A DNA stretch of 64,000 bases from Didymella arachidicola (lineage: Eukaryota; Ascomycota; Dothideomycetes; Pleosporales; Didymellaceae): NCBI GenBank assembly GCA_016630955.3, contig CM049987.1:2418001-2482000 (forward strand). Reading direction: 5' to 3'. A model generated the notes under the pieces. It did not search any database, was not told the origin of the DNA, and saw nothing but the letters and a program-made list of their open reading frames with translations. A program made the translations under genes and the position numbers. Shown in pieces: positions 52,043 to 61,395 of the stretch (the stretch's first letter is position 1; every line of letters begins with the position of its first letter).

Positions 52043-54250
52043 ATGCATCTGTCCCTTTCGAAGTCGTTGCTTGCGCTAGCAGCGGCCGCTCTTCCTTTCG
52101 TCGCCGCTGCCAATGAGCGCCGCATCGAATCGAAGTCGCTCAACCCGTGCATGAGCAACTCGTCCTTCTCAGCGACCTTGTTCAACGTCGTCTTCACGCC
52201 GAACAACAGGAGTTTGGCCTTTAACATTGAAGGAATCTCGAACATTGCAGGAAAGGTCGAGGCTGACCTCGAACTCCTCGTCTATGGCTACAGCGCTTTG
52301 AACGAGGTCTTGGATCCCTGTGGCAACAACGACCTCTCGGGCATGTGTCCCATGAATGCCGGTCCCCTCACGATCAAGTCGAACTTGGACATCAGCCAGG
52401 ACATCATGGGCAAAATTCCCGGAATTGCATACACGGTACCTGACCTGGACGCCGTTGTGCGCATCAAGATCAAGGATTCAGACACCCATGTCCAGCTTGC
52501 TTGCGTCGAAGCTGAGCTCTCCAACGGGCACTCTGTTGAGCAGAAGGCCGTTGCGTGGGTGACTGCCGTGATCGCTGGCCTCGGTCTTGTGGCCTCCGCT
52601 GTCACCTCTGGTCTGGGACATTCCAATACCGCCGCTCACGTTGCCGCCAATGCCATGTCGCTCTTCGGTTACATGCAGGCCCAGGCCTTCATCGGCATGA
52701 CCGCAGTTCCTCTGCCCCCTATTGTCGCAGCCTGGACACAAAACTTCCAATGGTCCATGGGTATCATCCGGGTCACGTTTCTCCAGAGGCTGGCCACCTG
52801 GTACCAGCGCGCCACTGGCGGCACGCCGACCACCTACCTCTCCCAGCTGGCTTATATCTCCGTCGAGGTCCAGAAGAAGCTGAGGATGAAGCGTGCAGTC
52901 GATACAGTCCAGTACACCACCCGCGCTGTTGCACGTCTCATAAACCGCAGCAACGCTGCTGCTACTGAAGCTCAAGCCGGTGGTGAGCGCATTGTCCTCC
53001 ACGGTATCGAGCGTGTTGGCTTTAAGGCTCGCATTGAGACCACCAACATCTTCTTCACCGGCTACACATTCTTCATGATCTTCATTCTGTTTACCATCAT
53101 CGGTGTGGTCGCCTTCAAGTTCATCTGTGAAGGGCTCACCAAGGCTGGAAGAATGAAGGGCGACAAATTTATCGACTTCCGTAACGGATGGCGCACCGTG
53201 CTCAAGGGCATATTGTTCCGCGTTGTCCTCATTGGATTCCCCCAAATGACGATGCTTGGCTTGTGGGAGCTTACCCGGCGCGACTCCGCTGGAGAGGTCG
53301 TTCTGGCTGTTCTGACCATGATCACCATGCTTGGTGTCCTCGGGTGGGCTTCCTCAAAGGTTGTGCGTATTGCGCAGCGCTCCATCGCCATGCACAAGAA
53401 CCCTGCCTACATCCTGTACTCTGACCCAGTTGCCCTCAACAAGTGGGGTTTCCTGTACGTCCATTTCAAGGCCGCCGCTTACTGGTTCATCATCCCATGG
53501 CTCGCCTACCTGTTCATCAAGGCCATGTTTGTTGGTCTCTCTCAGTCTGCTAGCACCGTTCAGGCTATCGCGCTTGTCATCATCGAGGCTGCTCTGCTCA
53601 TCGGTGTCTCTGTCCTTCGACCCTGGATGGACAAGAAGACCAACGGTTTCAACATTGCCATCGCTGCTGTCAACTTCCTCAGCGCTATCTTCTTGCTGAT
53701 GTTCACTGAGGTGTTCAAGCAGCCCGGTCTTGTGACTGGAGTCATGGGAGTCATCTTCTTCGTCTTCAACGCCGCCTTCGCGCTGATCTTGCTCCTCATG
53801 CTCCTCGTTTCCTCTGGTTTCGCCGTCTTCACCAAGAACCCCGACACCCGCTACCAGCCCATGCGCGACGACCGGGGCTCTTTCATCAAGTCGCAGACTC
53901 AGCTCACCACCGAGCTTGATGCGCTCGGTGCTACCGCACGCGGCGAAGGCAAGGGCACCCACGGATCCCGCAGCCGTATCGATGACGACGATGATTACTC
54001 CTCGGAGGAGCAGCGCCAAATCGCTTCTAAGGAGGGTGGCTTCAACGAGCACTATGCTGTCGCCCCTCCTCGCAGCCCAGCAGCTAGCACAACGCACACA
54101 CAGCACGCCCCACCTTCGTTCTACGACCGCAGTACCGCCAGCCCAGCACCGTCATACGGCCGCGAGGGTAGTCTGCGAAATGACGTACAAAACGGGCCAG
54201 CCAACAACTCAAGCCCGTGGCAGCGGGGAGCTGGCTATGATAATCACTGA
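52043..54250 (+). CDS. FLC / TRP-like channel family membrane protein
   Basis: Fungal TRP-like family related to yeast Flc1-3, implicated in ER FAD import, Ca2+ homeostasis and cell-wall integrity. Intronless, 735 residues. A signal peptide (1 to about 22, LLALAAAALPFVAAANERR) is followed by an ML-like lipid-binding luminal domain (about 25-165) with paired Cys (LNPCMSNSSF, LDPCGNNDLSGMCPMN, VQLACVEAEL). About nine membrane segments follow, including VAWVTAVIAGLGLVASAV, FFMIFILFTIIGVVAF and ALVIIEAALLIGVSVLRPWM. The cytosolic tail after residue 605 is disordered, with SQTQLTTELDALGATARG and an acidic DDDDDY patch. Which Flc paralogue it corresponds to cannot be told here. Confidence 0.93.
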   Translation: MHLSLSKSLLALAAAALPFVAAANERRIESKSLNPCMSNSSFSATLFNVVFTPNNRSLAFNIEGISNIAGKVEADLELLVYGYSALNEVLDPCGNNDLSGMCPMNAGPLTIKSNLDISQDIMGKIPGIAYTVPDLDAVVRIKIKDSDTHVQLACVEAELSNGHSVEQKAVAWVTAVIAGLGLVASAVTSGLGHSNTAAHVAANAMSLFGYMQAQAFIGMTAVPLPPIVAAWTQNFQWSMGIIRVTFLQRLATWYQRATGGTPTTYLSQLAYISVEVQKKLRMKRAVDTVQYTTRAVARLINRSNAAATEAQAGGERIVLHGIERVGFKARIETTNIFFTGYTFFMIFILFTIIGVVAFKFICEGLTKAGRMKGDKFIDFRNGWRTVLKGILFRVVLIGFPQMTMLGLWELTRRDSAGEVVLAVLTMITMLGVLGWASSKVVRIAQRSIAMHKNPAYILYSDPVALNKWGFLYVHFKAAAYWFIIPWLAYLFIKAMFVGLSQSASTVQAIALVIIEAALLIGVSVLRPWMDKKTNGFNIAIAAVNFLSAIFLLMFTEVFKQPGLVTGVMGVIFFVFNAAFALILLLMLLVSSGFAVFTKNPDTRYQPMRDDRGSFIKSQTQLTTELDALGATARGEGKGTHGSRSRIDDDDDYSSEEQRQIASKEGGFNEHYAVAPPRSPAASTTHTQHAPPSFYDRSTASPAPSYGREGSLRNDVQNGPANNSSPWQRGAGYDNH

Positions 54251-56281
54251 CGCCAGGAGCACGAGGAGCAGGTGGGTAAGATCATAGACATGTATGGACA
54301 TGGTAATGGTCGCTCCTCTGTGCAGAACAGGATTTGAAATATTAATAGGAAGCATATTGTGTGCATATATCCTGTAACAAATACATAATTGCAAGACATG
54401 GCTTTGAGCATTGGAATATGGCCATGAACGAAGGCGTTTACTTGACAGCCCCATCTTGCCGATTGGAAGGAGGCTCGATCTTCACTTCATAGAGGGTTGC
54501 AGAGCCCCAATTTCCTATCTTGTCCTGTCTTCTTTCCTTAGTGTCTCAGTGGAAAGCACTCATCCTTCTTTTGTCAAACGGCGTATTTGGAACGGTCAGC
54601 CATTTGTTTTCATAACAGGCGTGCGCAGCACAGCCAGCTCGAAAGAGCGACAGGGAGTCGAGAGTAGCATGCAGAAGCTCTAGCTTAGGCAGTGTATAGA
54701 AATCATAGTCAAGCGCGACCCGCAATTGAGATTGAAGTCCTCGACCGAATCCCTCGTGCGTCCTGTGTCTCGTAAGCTGATGATTGCAGTAGAGCGGTAG
54801 CTATGACCAGCTCTAGCTTAGGCGCTCTTTCCTGTTCAAAATCCAGTGCTTGCCATCGACACAACATCTTGCACGCAACTTGGCGTATTTAACACGACAT
54901 CACCCCCCATCAGGCCTGCCAGCTTCGTAGCTCGTGATCTCGATCGTCCAGTGACACCGCCAACCGTGCCGGACTCCGCATTCGCGAAATACTAACTTCC
55001 CCAGATCAGCCTTGCCGCAAGGTTATCCGGGCGTTGCGCGACCTTACTGAAAGCTCCCAAGCTCCCGGTTGGCGTGTTGAATGGACGAACGTGAAGACGT
55101 CAAGATGCAGCGTTTGCGGAGTAGACCAGGCGTTAACTTGCTTGACGGGTGGGGATTGGCCCGACCAGAGCCCCAGAAAAACAAAGGCATGACACAACGT
55201 GTGTGAAGATCATCGCAAGAGCAGCGAGAAGACGAGTCCCCTTATCTGTAGTGGGACTGCAAATTGCTGATATCGCATCGAGGATCGGATTACACGATAA
55301 CGCCAGCCACAGTCCTCGACACGCCTCTCCAGTGCTCTGGCACGATGAATACCGGCGGCGATGGCTCTATCGATTTCGAGAGCTCCACTCGAACATTAGC
55401 TGGCCTCAGAATCTTGCAACGGTTACTAACCGACGTCACTTAACACGGATGTCACGGATGATGGTCGAGTTACGCCAAAGCTTCGGTAGAGGTTGCATCT
55501 CTGTCCAGACAGATCTCGCACCGTGGCACGCGTAGCAGCGTGTTACACGCGTCGAACCAGATGCAGCTGTCAGAGTAATTCCAGACTTCGCAGGAGCCAA
55601 TCAAGTCATGCACGTTGATACGAGCTTTGGTCTTGATTGGGGATCCGCTGAACCAAGGATCCACTTTTCTGCGCGATGGCACCAGCGCGACAGCCCGACC
55701 GGGAAACTCGAGTGAAAGGGTTATGGATGCACGCGCGCTTCCCTTTCGATCCAAAGTTGCAGATACCAACCGCAGCCTAATTTCCAAGCGCACAGCCCTG
55801 CGCCCATGTGTCACCCGCGCGAAATTGGCGGCTTTTAACGGAACGCAGCCGTCGGTGCCTTTAACAGGCACTGGCCGTCCGGATCAGTCGAGGCTGCACG
55901 CATCACCTTTCCTTCGCGGGCACTCCGCGTGTCGCTCTTACCAACCCGAAGAATGTGTCTTCTCGACTGAGTGGCCCATGCGACCAACGGCCCTGGATTC
56001 ATTGTACCAATAATTGTATTCTTGTTACCTTTTGCTCGGTTCGATTGCAGGGCCATCCCTTGGTTGAGGCCCAGACAAAAAGTTATCCAGGCGACCCTTT
56101 GATGTTTCCGGCTTTAACATACTCTCCAAAGGCTCTGGTCAGAGTTTCGTATTCTCCCACTGAACTCTCAAACCGTCTGGCTTCACTATACTGCGTTTCA
56201 CACGTCAAGGACACCTTTCACACGTCCTCTTGCGGAGCCACTTCCTAAACTCGGTCCTCATCACAAGGACAACTTTGCAAC
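54251..56281. other. 2-kb intergenic region
   Basis: Between the FLC-family stop and the kinase start. Short frames on both strands overlap each other and have no recognisable domain. The last few hundred bases are the probable kinase promoter and leader. Confidence 0.5.
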
Positions 56282-57763
56282 ATGGCCATCTTATACAACC
56301 TTACTGTCTCGTCAGAGAGCTCACAGTCAACATCGAAACCGAAGAATAACAAATTGGCGAGAGAGGTCGCACCGCACAATCAATTGGACGTCAGCGGCTG
56401 CACACCAGAGCCATTCAACGAGGCTTCAAGAAAGCAGCCAGCACCAGTGAGCTCGCAGTCGTTAGCCACGCCACCAGAGTCGCCGACACCTTTGCGTCCT
56501 GCCAGAATGGAAATGCAACATGTGAATGCTCCCAGCTACGCCGTAACCTCTTCAGCAACTCCAACCTCCCCCGCACACTTCAGATCCAGTTCCATGTCCA
56601 ACGATCAGGGCACACATATCAGCATTGCTCGCCAAGGGTCGACAGCCTCCACAGCTTCCGTTCCTCATTCGCCGTCGATACATTCTCATCCCGTGCCACT
56701 TCAGCTTTTTGACCATGAGGTCTTGGAGTACGTGGTACTGGTGGACGACGAGCACAAAAAGCGGCCTATCGGCTCAGGTGTGTGGAGTAATGTGTACCTG
56801 GCGAAGCCAAGCGAACCGGAATCCGTCGACCAATCTCATTTGATGCTTCCTGCCGCCGTCAGGTCGCCTCCTGCCACTCCGATCAAGTCAAACGATTCAG
56901 CGATATGTTTGTTCGTCCCTGCCAAGGTACCGGAACTGTACGCAATCAAAGCTCCCGCCTCTACCAGCTCGCGCAAGGTCTTGAGAGAGGAAGCAAAGAT
57001 TTTGTCGTACTTATCTCAGTTCCCGGACTCGGATAACCACATTGTACAGTTCTTTGGTCAGGACCTGCGAAACGAGGCACTTGTCCTGAAAGCCATGGAT
57101 GGCACCCTGGAGGATTGGATCAAAAAGCATCTTAACCTTGACGATGTTCTTCGCGCAAAGAAGCTTGCGACTATATTCCCACGGATAGCGCTATCCCTCA
57201 TTGACAGTCTGTCATGGATGCAAGACAAGAACTGCATCCATGCCGACATCAAGCCCTCCAATATTCTCATTTCAGAAGACCCTGAAGATTCCACCTCGGT
57301 ACCTGCGACCGTGTATTCGGACTTTTCCTCAACAATACTGGTCGCTCCGGAAATTGAAGTACACAACGCCTCCCCGCTCGGCGCCGGAACGTGGGACTAC
57401 CTCGACCCTTCCTTACTACGTAGCATCGATGCCCCAGAAGCCTCCGCTGCGACGGACCTCTGGTCACTCGCTATTACTCTCCTGTTCCTCATTATTGGCG
57501 CCTCGCCATTCGACAGCTTCAAGCTCAATAAGTATCAACAACGCGAAATGATCAAATCTGGCCAGCCGCTTCAGTGCCTGGCCTACGACGACACAGGAAT
57601 CAAGAACATGCGCAGGATAAAGGACCTCTCCAAAGCCCTTGGGCTAGATCTGCACAAGTGGTTCGCCAAGGTGCTGGTCAAGGATGTGAGCAAGCGCATT
57701 TGTGTGGCTGACTGGAGGGACGAACTGGCACGCGCTACTACGAAAGTGGAGACGATGGTCTAG
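56282..57763 (+). CDS. Serine/threonine protein kinase, non-RD, atypical activation loop
   Basis: Intronless, 493 residues. The first 140 are Ser/Pro/Thr-rich and disordered. The kinase domain spans about 148-485: glycine loop GSGVWSNVYLAK (164-175), VAIK-type Lys223 (LYAIKAP), alphaC Glu about 237 (REEAKIL), catalytic loop IHADIKPSNIL (H320, D322, N327), DFS (347-349) in place of DFG, GTWDYLDP (369-376) as the APE-equivalent anchor, and TDLWSLAITLL as subdomain IX. The Arg of HRD is Ala, so it is a non-RD kinase that should not need activation-loop phosphorylation. A 35-residue insert lies between the G-loop and Lys223. Catalytic residues are present, so activity is likely. It resembles fungal orphan kinases; substrate unknown. 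Confidence 0.88.
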   Translation: MAILYNLTVSSESSQSTSKPKNNKLAREVAPHNQLDVSGCTPEPFNEASRKQPAPVSSQSLATPPESPTPLRPARMEMQHVNAPSYAVTSSATPTSPAHFRSSSMSNDQGTHISIARQGSTASTASVPHSPSIHSHPVPLQLFDHEVLEYVVLVDDEHKKRPIGSGVWSNVYLAKPSEPESVDQSHLMLPAAVRSPPATPIKSNDSAICLFVPAKVPELYAIKAPASTSSRKVLREEAKILSYLSQFPDSDNHIVQFFGQDLRNEALVLKAMDGTLEDWIKKHLNLDDVLRAKKLATIFPRIALSLIDSLSWMQDKNCIHADIKPSNILISEDPEDSTSVPATVYSDFSSTILVAPEIEVHNASPLGAGTWDYLDPSLLRSIDAPEASAATDLWSLAITLLFLIIGASPFDSFKLNKYQQREMIKSGQPLQCLAYDDTGIKNMRRIKDLSKALGLDLHKWFAKVLVKDVSKRICVADWRDELARATTKVETMV

Positions 57764-58788
57764 CTTGATCATGCGTTACAGGTGCGTGCAACACAACGGC
57801 GATGACTGCAAACGTCTCCATGTATACCGGTTCTTTCTGTTTTCATGTGTTATATCACGGCGCAAGGAGTTTAGAGAAGACATGGACATTCGCTAGATAC
57901 CCAGGGTTTGATTGCATTAGATTTGCGGTGCAAGCTTTCACAACATGGTTAGATTCATCTCACAATCCCAAACACTCTTCGTGTCGCACGTCTTTGCTAT
58001 GACTCTTTACGCCTGTACACCACCCTTTCTCGAACATGATTGGTGTCAGGTGTCGCAGCGGTAGCGTTCGATTTTGATCCAGACTCCGGTGCGCCATGAC
58101 TCGCAACACCCGTCTCCCACGTGGCCTCCGCATTGTACCTGCATCCAGAACCTGACAGGCGATCACCAAATTTGGACACAGCCAGGCACACAATGCATAC
58201 ACTCAGCTTTGCAAAGACCTTCTCTTTTACCTGCTCGCCACTTTAGGCCTCGTCCTTACCGACCAGAAACCCCCGCACCAACACGGGCAGAATATTCCCA
58301 GGCCTCGTATTCTGGACACAGCTGATCGCTGCCCTCAGATCATACACGAGCGCCGGTCGAGGATGAGGTGGCGATGGTGTGTGCTGTCTAGCAACAGGAG
58401 CCGGGAATGGCGCAGGGAGTGCATCGAGCAGCTCATTCGCCTCGGCTTGGAGCTGCACGTTCGCATCTTGCTCCGATCCAGCAACACATACACATCTCCG
58501 CCTGCCCTTCTCCCCGCGTGGCTCTCGCTTGTTGCCTTAGAGGTGTGACTCCGTGAGCCAAGCCTCCGTCCGATCCATCCTCCCAGGAATCAAACCTCTC
58601 CATAAACCTCCTCACGCCGTCGTCACACACACTCCTCCTCCCCCTCGCTGCGTGTGGTGGCGAGACTGAACATCCCGAGTAGGCGCTTTCAAAGCGCGCT
58701 GCAAGCCTTTTCTTCGCCTAGGACTGTGAATCGCGAAGAGACCAAATTTGCACTTTCGCTAGAGCGCGATGAAAGCTTCTCTCCTCTC
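57764..58788. other. Interval with unresolved minus-strand coding signal
   Basis: On the minus strand 58243-58470 reads protein-like sequence (GSEQDANVQLQAEANELLDA to FLVGKDEA, stop) and 58550-58630 reads MCDDGVRRFMERFDSWEDGS. They may be exons of one small gene of about 110 residues, but no good donor/acceptor pair was found between them. Confidence 0.3.
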
Positions 58789-60003
58789 TTATTGCGTGAG
58801 TGAGCTGTAATGGTCTAAGGCGGCCGAGAGGTAGGCAGTGACGAAGCGTAGCGCTGCAGACGAGAGCTCGAGCATCCCGTCTGTTTCGCTGCTGTTGGTG
58901 TTGCTACTCGCGAGCAATCTATCTTTCGACAGCGTGTGTTGTGTCAGCAGCGCAGTGTAGAATGCGAGATTGCACCGCACCGCACCGCATCGTGGTAGCG
59001 CTGGAGTTGGTGCAAGGCTGAGAGGCGGTAGTATCACGCTGCTCTCACCACGTTTTTCATCGATAGTTGTTTCATTTTCACCTCCACCCTTGTTCTGCAT
59101 ACCTGTACGAATGTATCTGATGACTTGCGCTCGGTTCCGAAGGAACCAGGCCAGGTCAACGTCCAGAGGGATATGAGTGAAGAGCGATTGAGGTGTGCGC
59201 TGCAGGACATCGCTCGATTCGAAGGAGAAGGTGGCCTGTGGGTATACGTTGGAGCCTGAATATCAGGACATTCCGAGCTGCTCTGGATCTTGGGGCGAGA
59301 GCTCGTGGGGTGGGGTGAGTGCATTGGGTGGTGTGACGCAGTCACTCGTAGAAACGCAGTCAGATGGTTTTGGCACAAAAAACGGGAAGGTGATATGGTG
59401 TGCGGCATATTTGCGACTCATGTGCTGGTCTATTCGATCGGCCGGGCAAGCGAGCCACTGGACTCGTCGGGATCGATAGAAGCAGCGTTTGTGTCGACCT
59501 CCCTGATATGAACAAGCATAGTTGCATGCCGTTAAGCTGCCTGCGCTGAGGTCGCTCTGGATGAAGGAGGTGTAGAAAGCGTTGTGGCAGGGGGGGTACC
59601 GAAAGGCGTGATGGTTGCCGAGGCGTACGCTGAGCTGTGGGAAGAGCATACAGGCGAAGAGCAAGAATTGCCGTGAACCTTCAGCTCCTCACTCGGGGGA
59701 GACGGTCCTTGTTCTCGTCTTCCAATTCTTATGGAGTTGGTAGGTACGGCATGCGAATGCAAGGCTTCGTCGCCAGGCACGGAGAATGAGGCTTCCGTGG
59801 GAGTGGTGGTGGTGTTGCAAGCGGTGTATGGCCACAGCTGTCGCTCTCGCCCCACAAACCCTTAGTACAGGGTCCAGTGGTACTCTTGGGAGTATGGTAA
59901 CGGACAATGCTAATAGTGCAAGGCCATGGACTAGGTGACGGGCTGCGTCCCCAAGCAGCGAAGTTGCCAGAGTCAAGAGAGTGAGGAAGATCTGGGCGAT
60001 CAT
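58789..60003 (-). CDS. Probable gene of unknown family, exon structure tentative
   Basis: The best-supported part is the last exon, 58789-59255, which opens after ATATTCAG and reads SNVYPQATFSFESSDVLQRT, then FTHIPLDVDLAWFLRNRAQV, ending ALRFVTAYLSAALDHYSSLT. A middle exon in 59602-59855 reads NTTTTPTEASFSVPGDEALH and ends near ATITPF; a GT at about 59602 fits the phase of the last exon, implying an intron of about 340 bp, long for this genome. A hydrophobic start (MIAQIFLTLLTLATSLLGDA, ATG 60003) may supply the N-terminus, but its join to the middle exon is unresolved. No known domain is recognised. Confidence 0.4.
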
Positions 60004-61395
60004 CACCAAAAACGTATTTCTATACGCAGACTTGATCCGCGATACTCCTGCCAGCGCACTATTGCCAACTTGCAGTTGGTGGTAGATTTCAATTGTAATC
60101 GTGGACGTTGTTGTTGTTGCAGTTGCAGTGGGTCTCGCTCATCTTGCTCATCTTGCGATGTGAACGCTGACATATTATAGGAGGGATATGTCTTTGGTGC
60201 TATAAGATTTGGAGAACGCGACTCAACCGGTGTGGAAGGTGTGCTATGGTTATCATAAGTGCTGATAGCAAATGCTGAACTTAGGGTGTCTGAGGTGGCT
60301 GGCTAATTCTCCAGTTCTACAGACAGCTGCTTGATGGCTTCAATTATTATTTTATTGGCCTTGAGCTTCTTAGGTGGAGGCTAGAATGTGAAAAGCTAAG
60401 ATCGATAGTCAAATACTGTCTTGTGGTTTCGCTGCACTTGTTGGGCAAGCCGGCAGCATAAGTAGAGACGTCGACGATGAAGCGTGAAATCGACTTACTG
60501 GATTAATGTTAGGGGTACGAGTGTGTTTTGGGAATACCCAGTCGACAATTCTTATCTGCCTTGCATCTTAGTCCCGAGAAGTAATAGCCGCTGCTCGAGT
60601 CCGTGGAGGTAGCATGTGTTAACACCAACGCTCAATGCAAGATGATTTACAGATGCAGTTCCTAGAGAGCTCATACGGTTTCCACTGTTGTCGATTTCAG
60701 ACAGTGTACGGCTGGTGTCACCGCCTCCGGCGGTATGGCGCTTTTTTCCGGCCTTGACGGCTCTCACACTGCCAAAAGAAAGAGAGAGACTGGTAGACTG
60801 GTTGAGCCCAGAGGCAGAGGATCCATGACCTCCACATTCAAGTGAAAGTTCTTGCCAAGATTGGCTTTGATGACAATCGATGTTGCAGTCTTGAGATCCT
60901 CTTGATGTAGTTCTGAGCCTTCAACGATGGTAACACTTCTGGGAACATGGAGTTGTTATGTGCTCGGTTTAGAAGAGCGTCCACCCAAATAGCTCGTCTC
61001 GCTATCGTGATCCTCGAAATATCGGACAGTGTCGCTGCAGGGTCTGATCTCTTTGGGACTTCGTTGGGAGCCATTCAATTCTGCGTGGTACAGTTCTTTG
61101 CAAAACCGCCCTCACCCTTTGCACAAGCGACTTTTGTAAGAAACCCCCTGCAGACTAGGTCTAGCCTTAGCCAATAGCATACTACCAAACTCTGTTAGCA
61201 CTCATCAAGCTAGTTTGCACCTAGGGGCGTTCTTCTTCGCAAAACAGGTGTAATACGATGTGTCTATTACGCTATGCTATGCATATCTAATTACTATACT
61301 TGACAAGCACTGTACGGTAACAGTGCCACTTATCTACTCACACTCGCGCTGTAGGACCTTGCATGAACACTACCTCCTTCACTCCGCACGCCACT
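60004..61395. other. Gene-free interval
   Basis: About 1.4 kb with short frames only. It includes a possible divergent promoter for the gene at 58789-60003 and the 3' region of the NLR gene. Confidence 0.5.
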
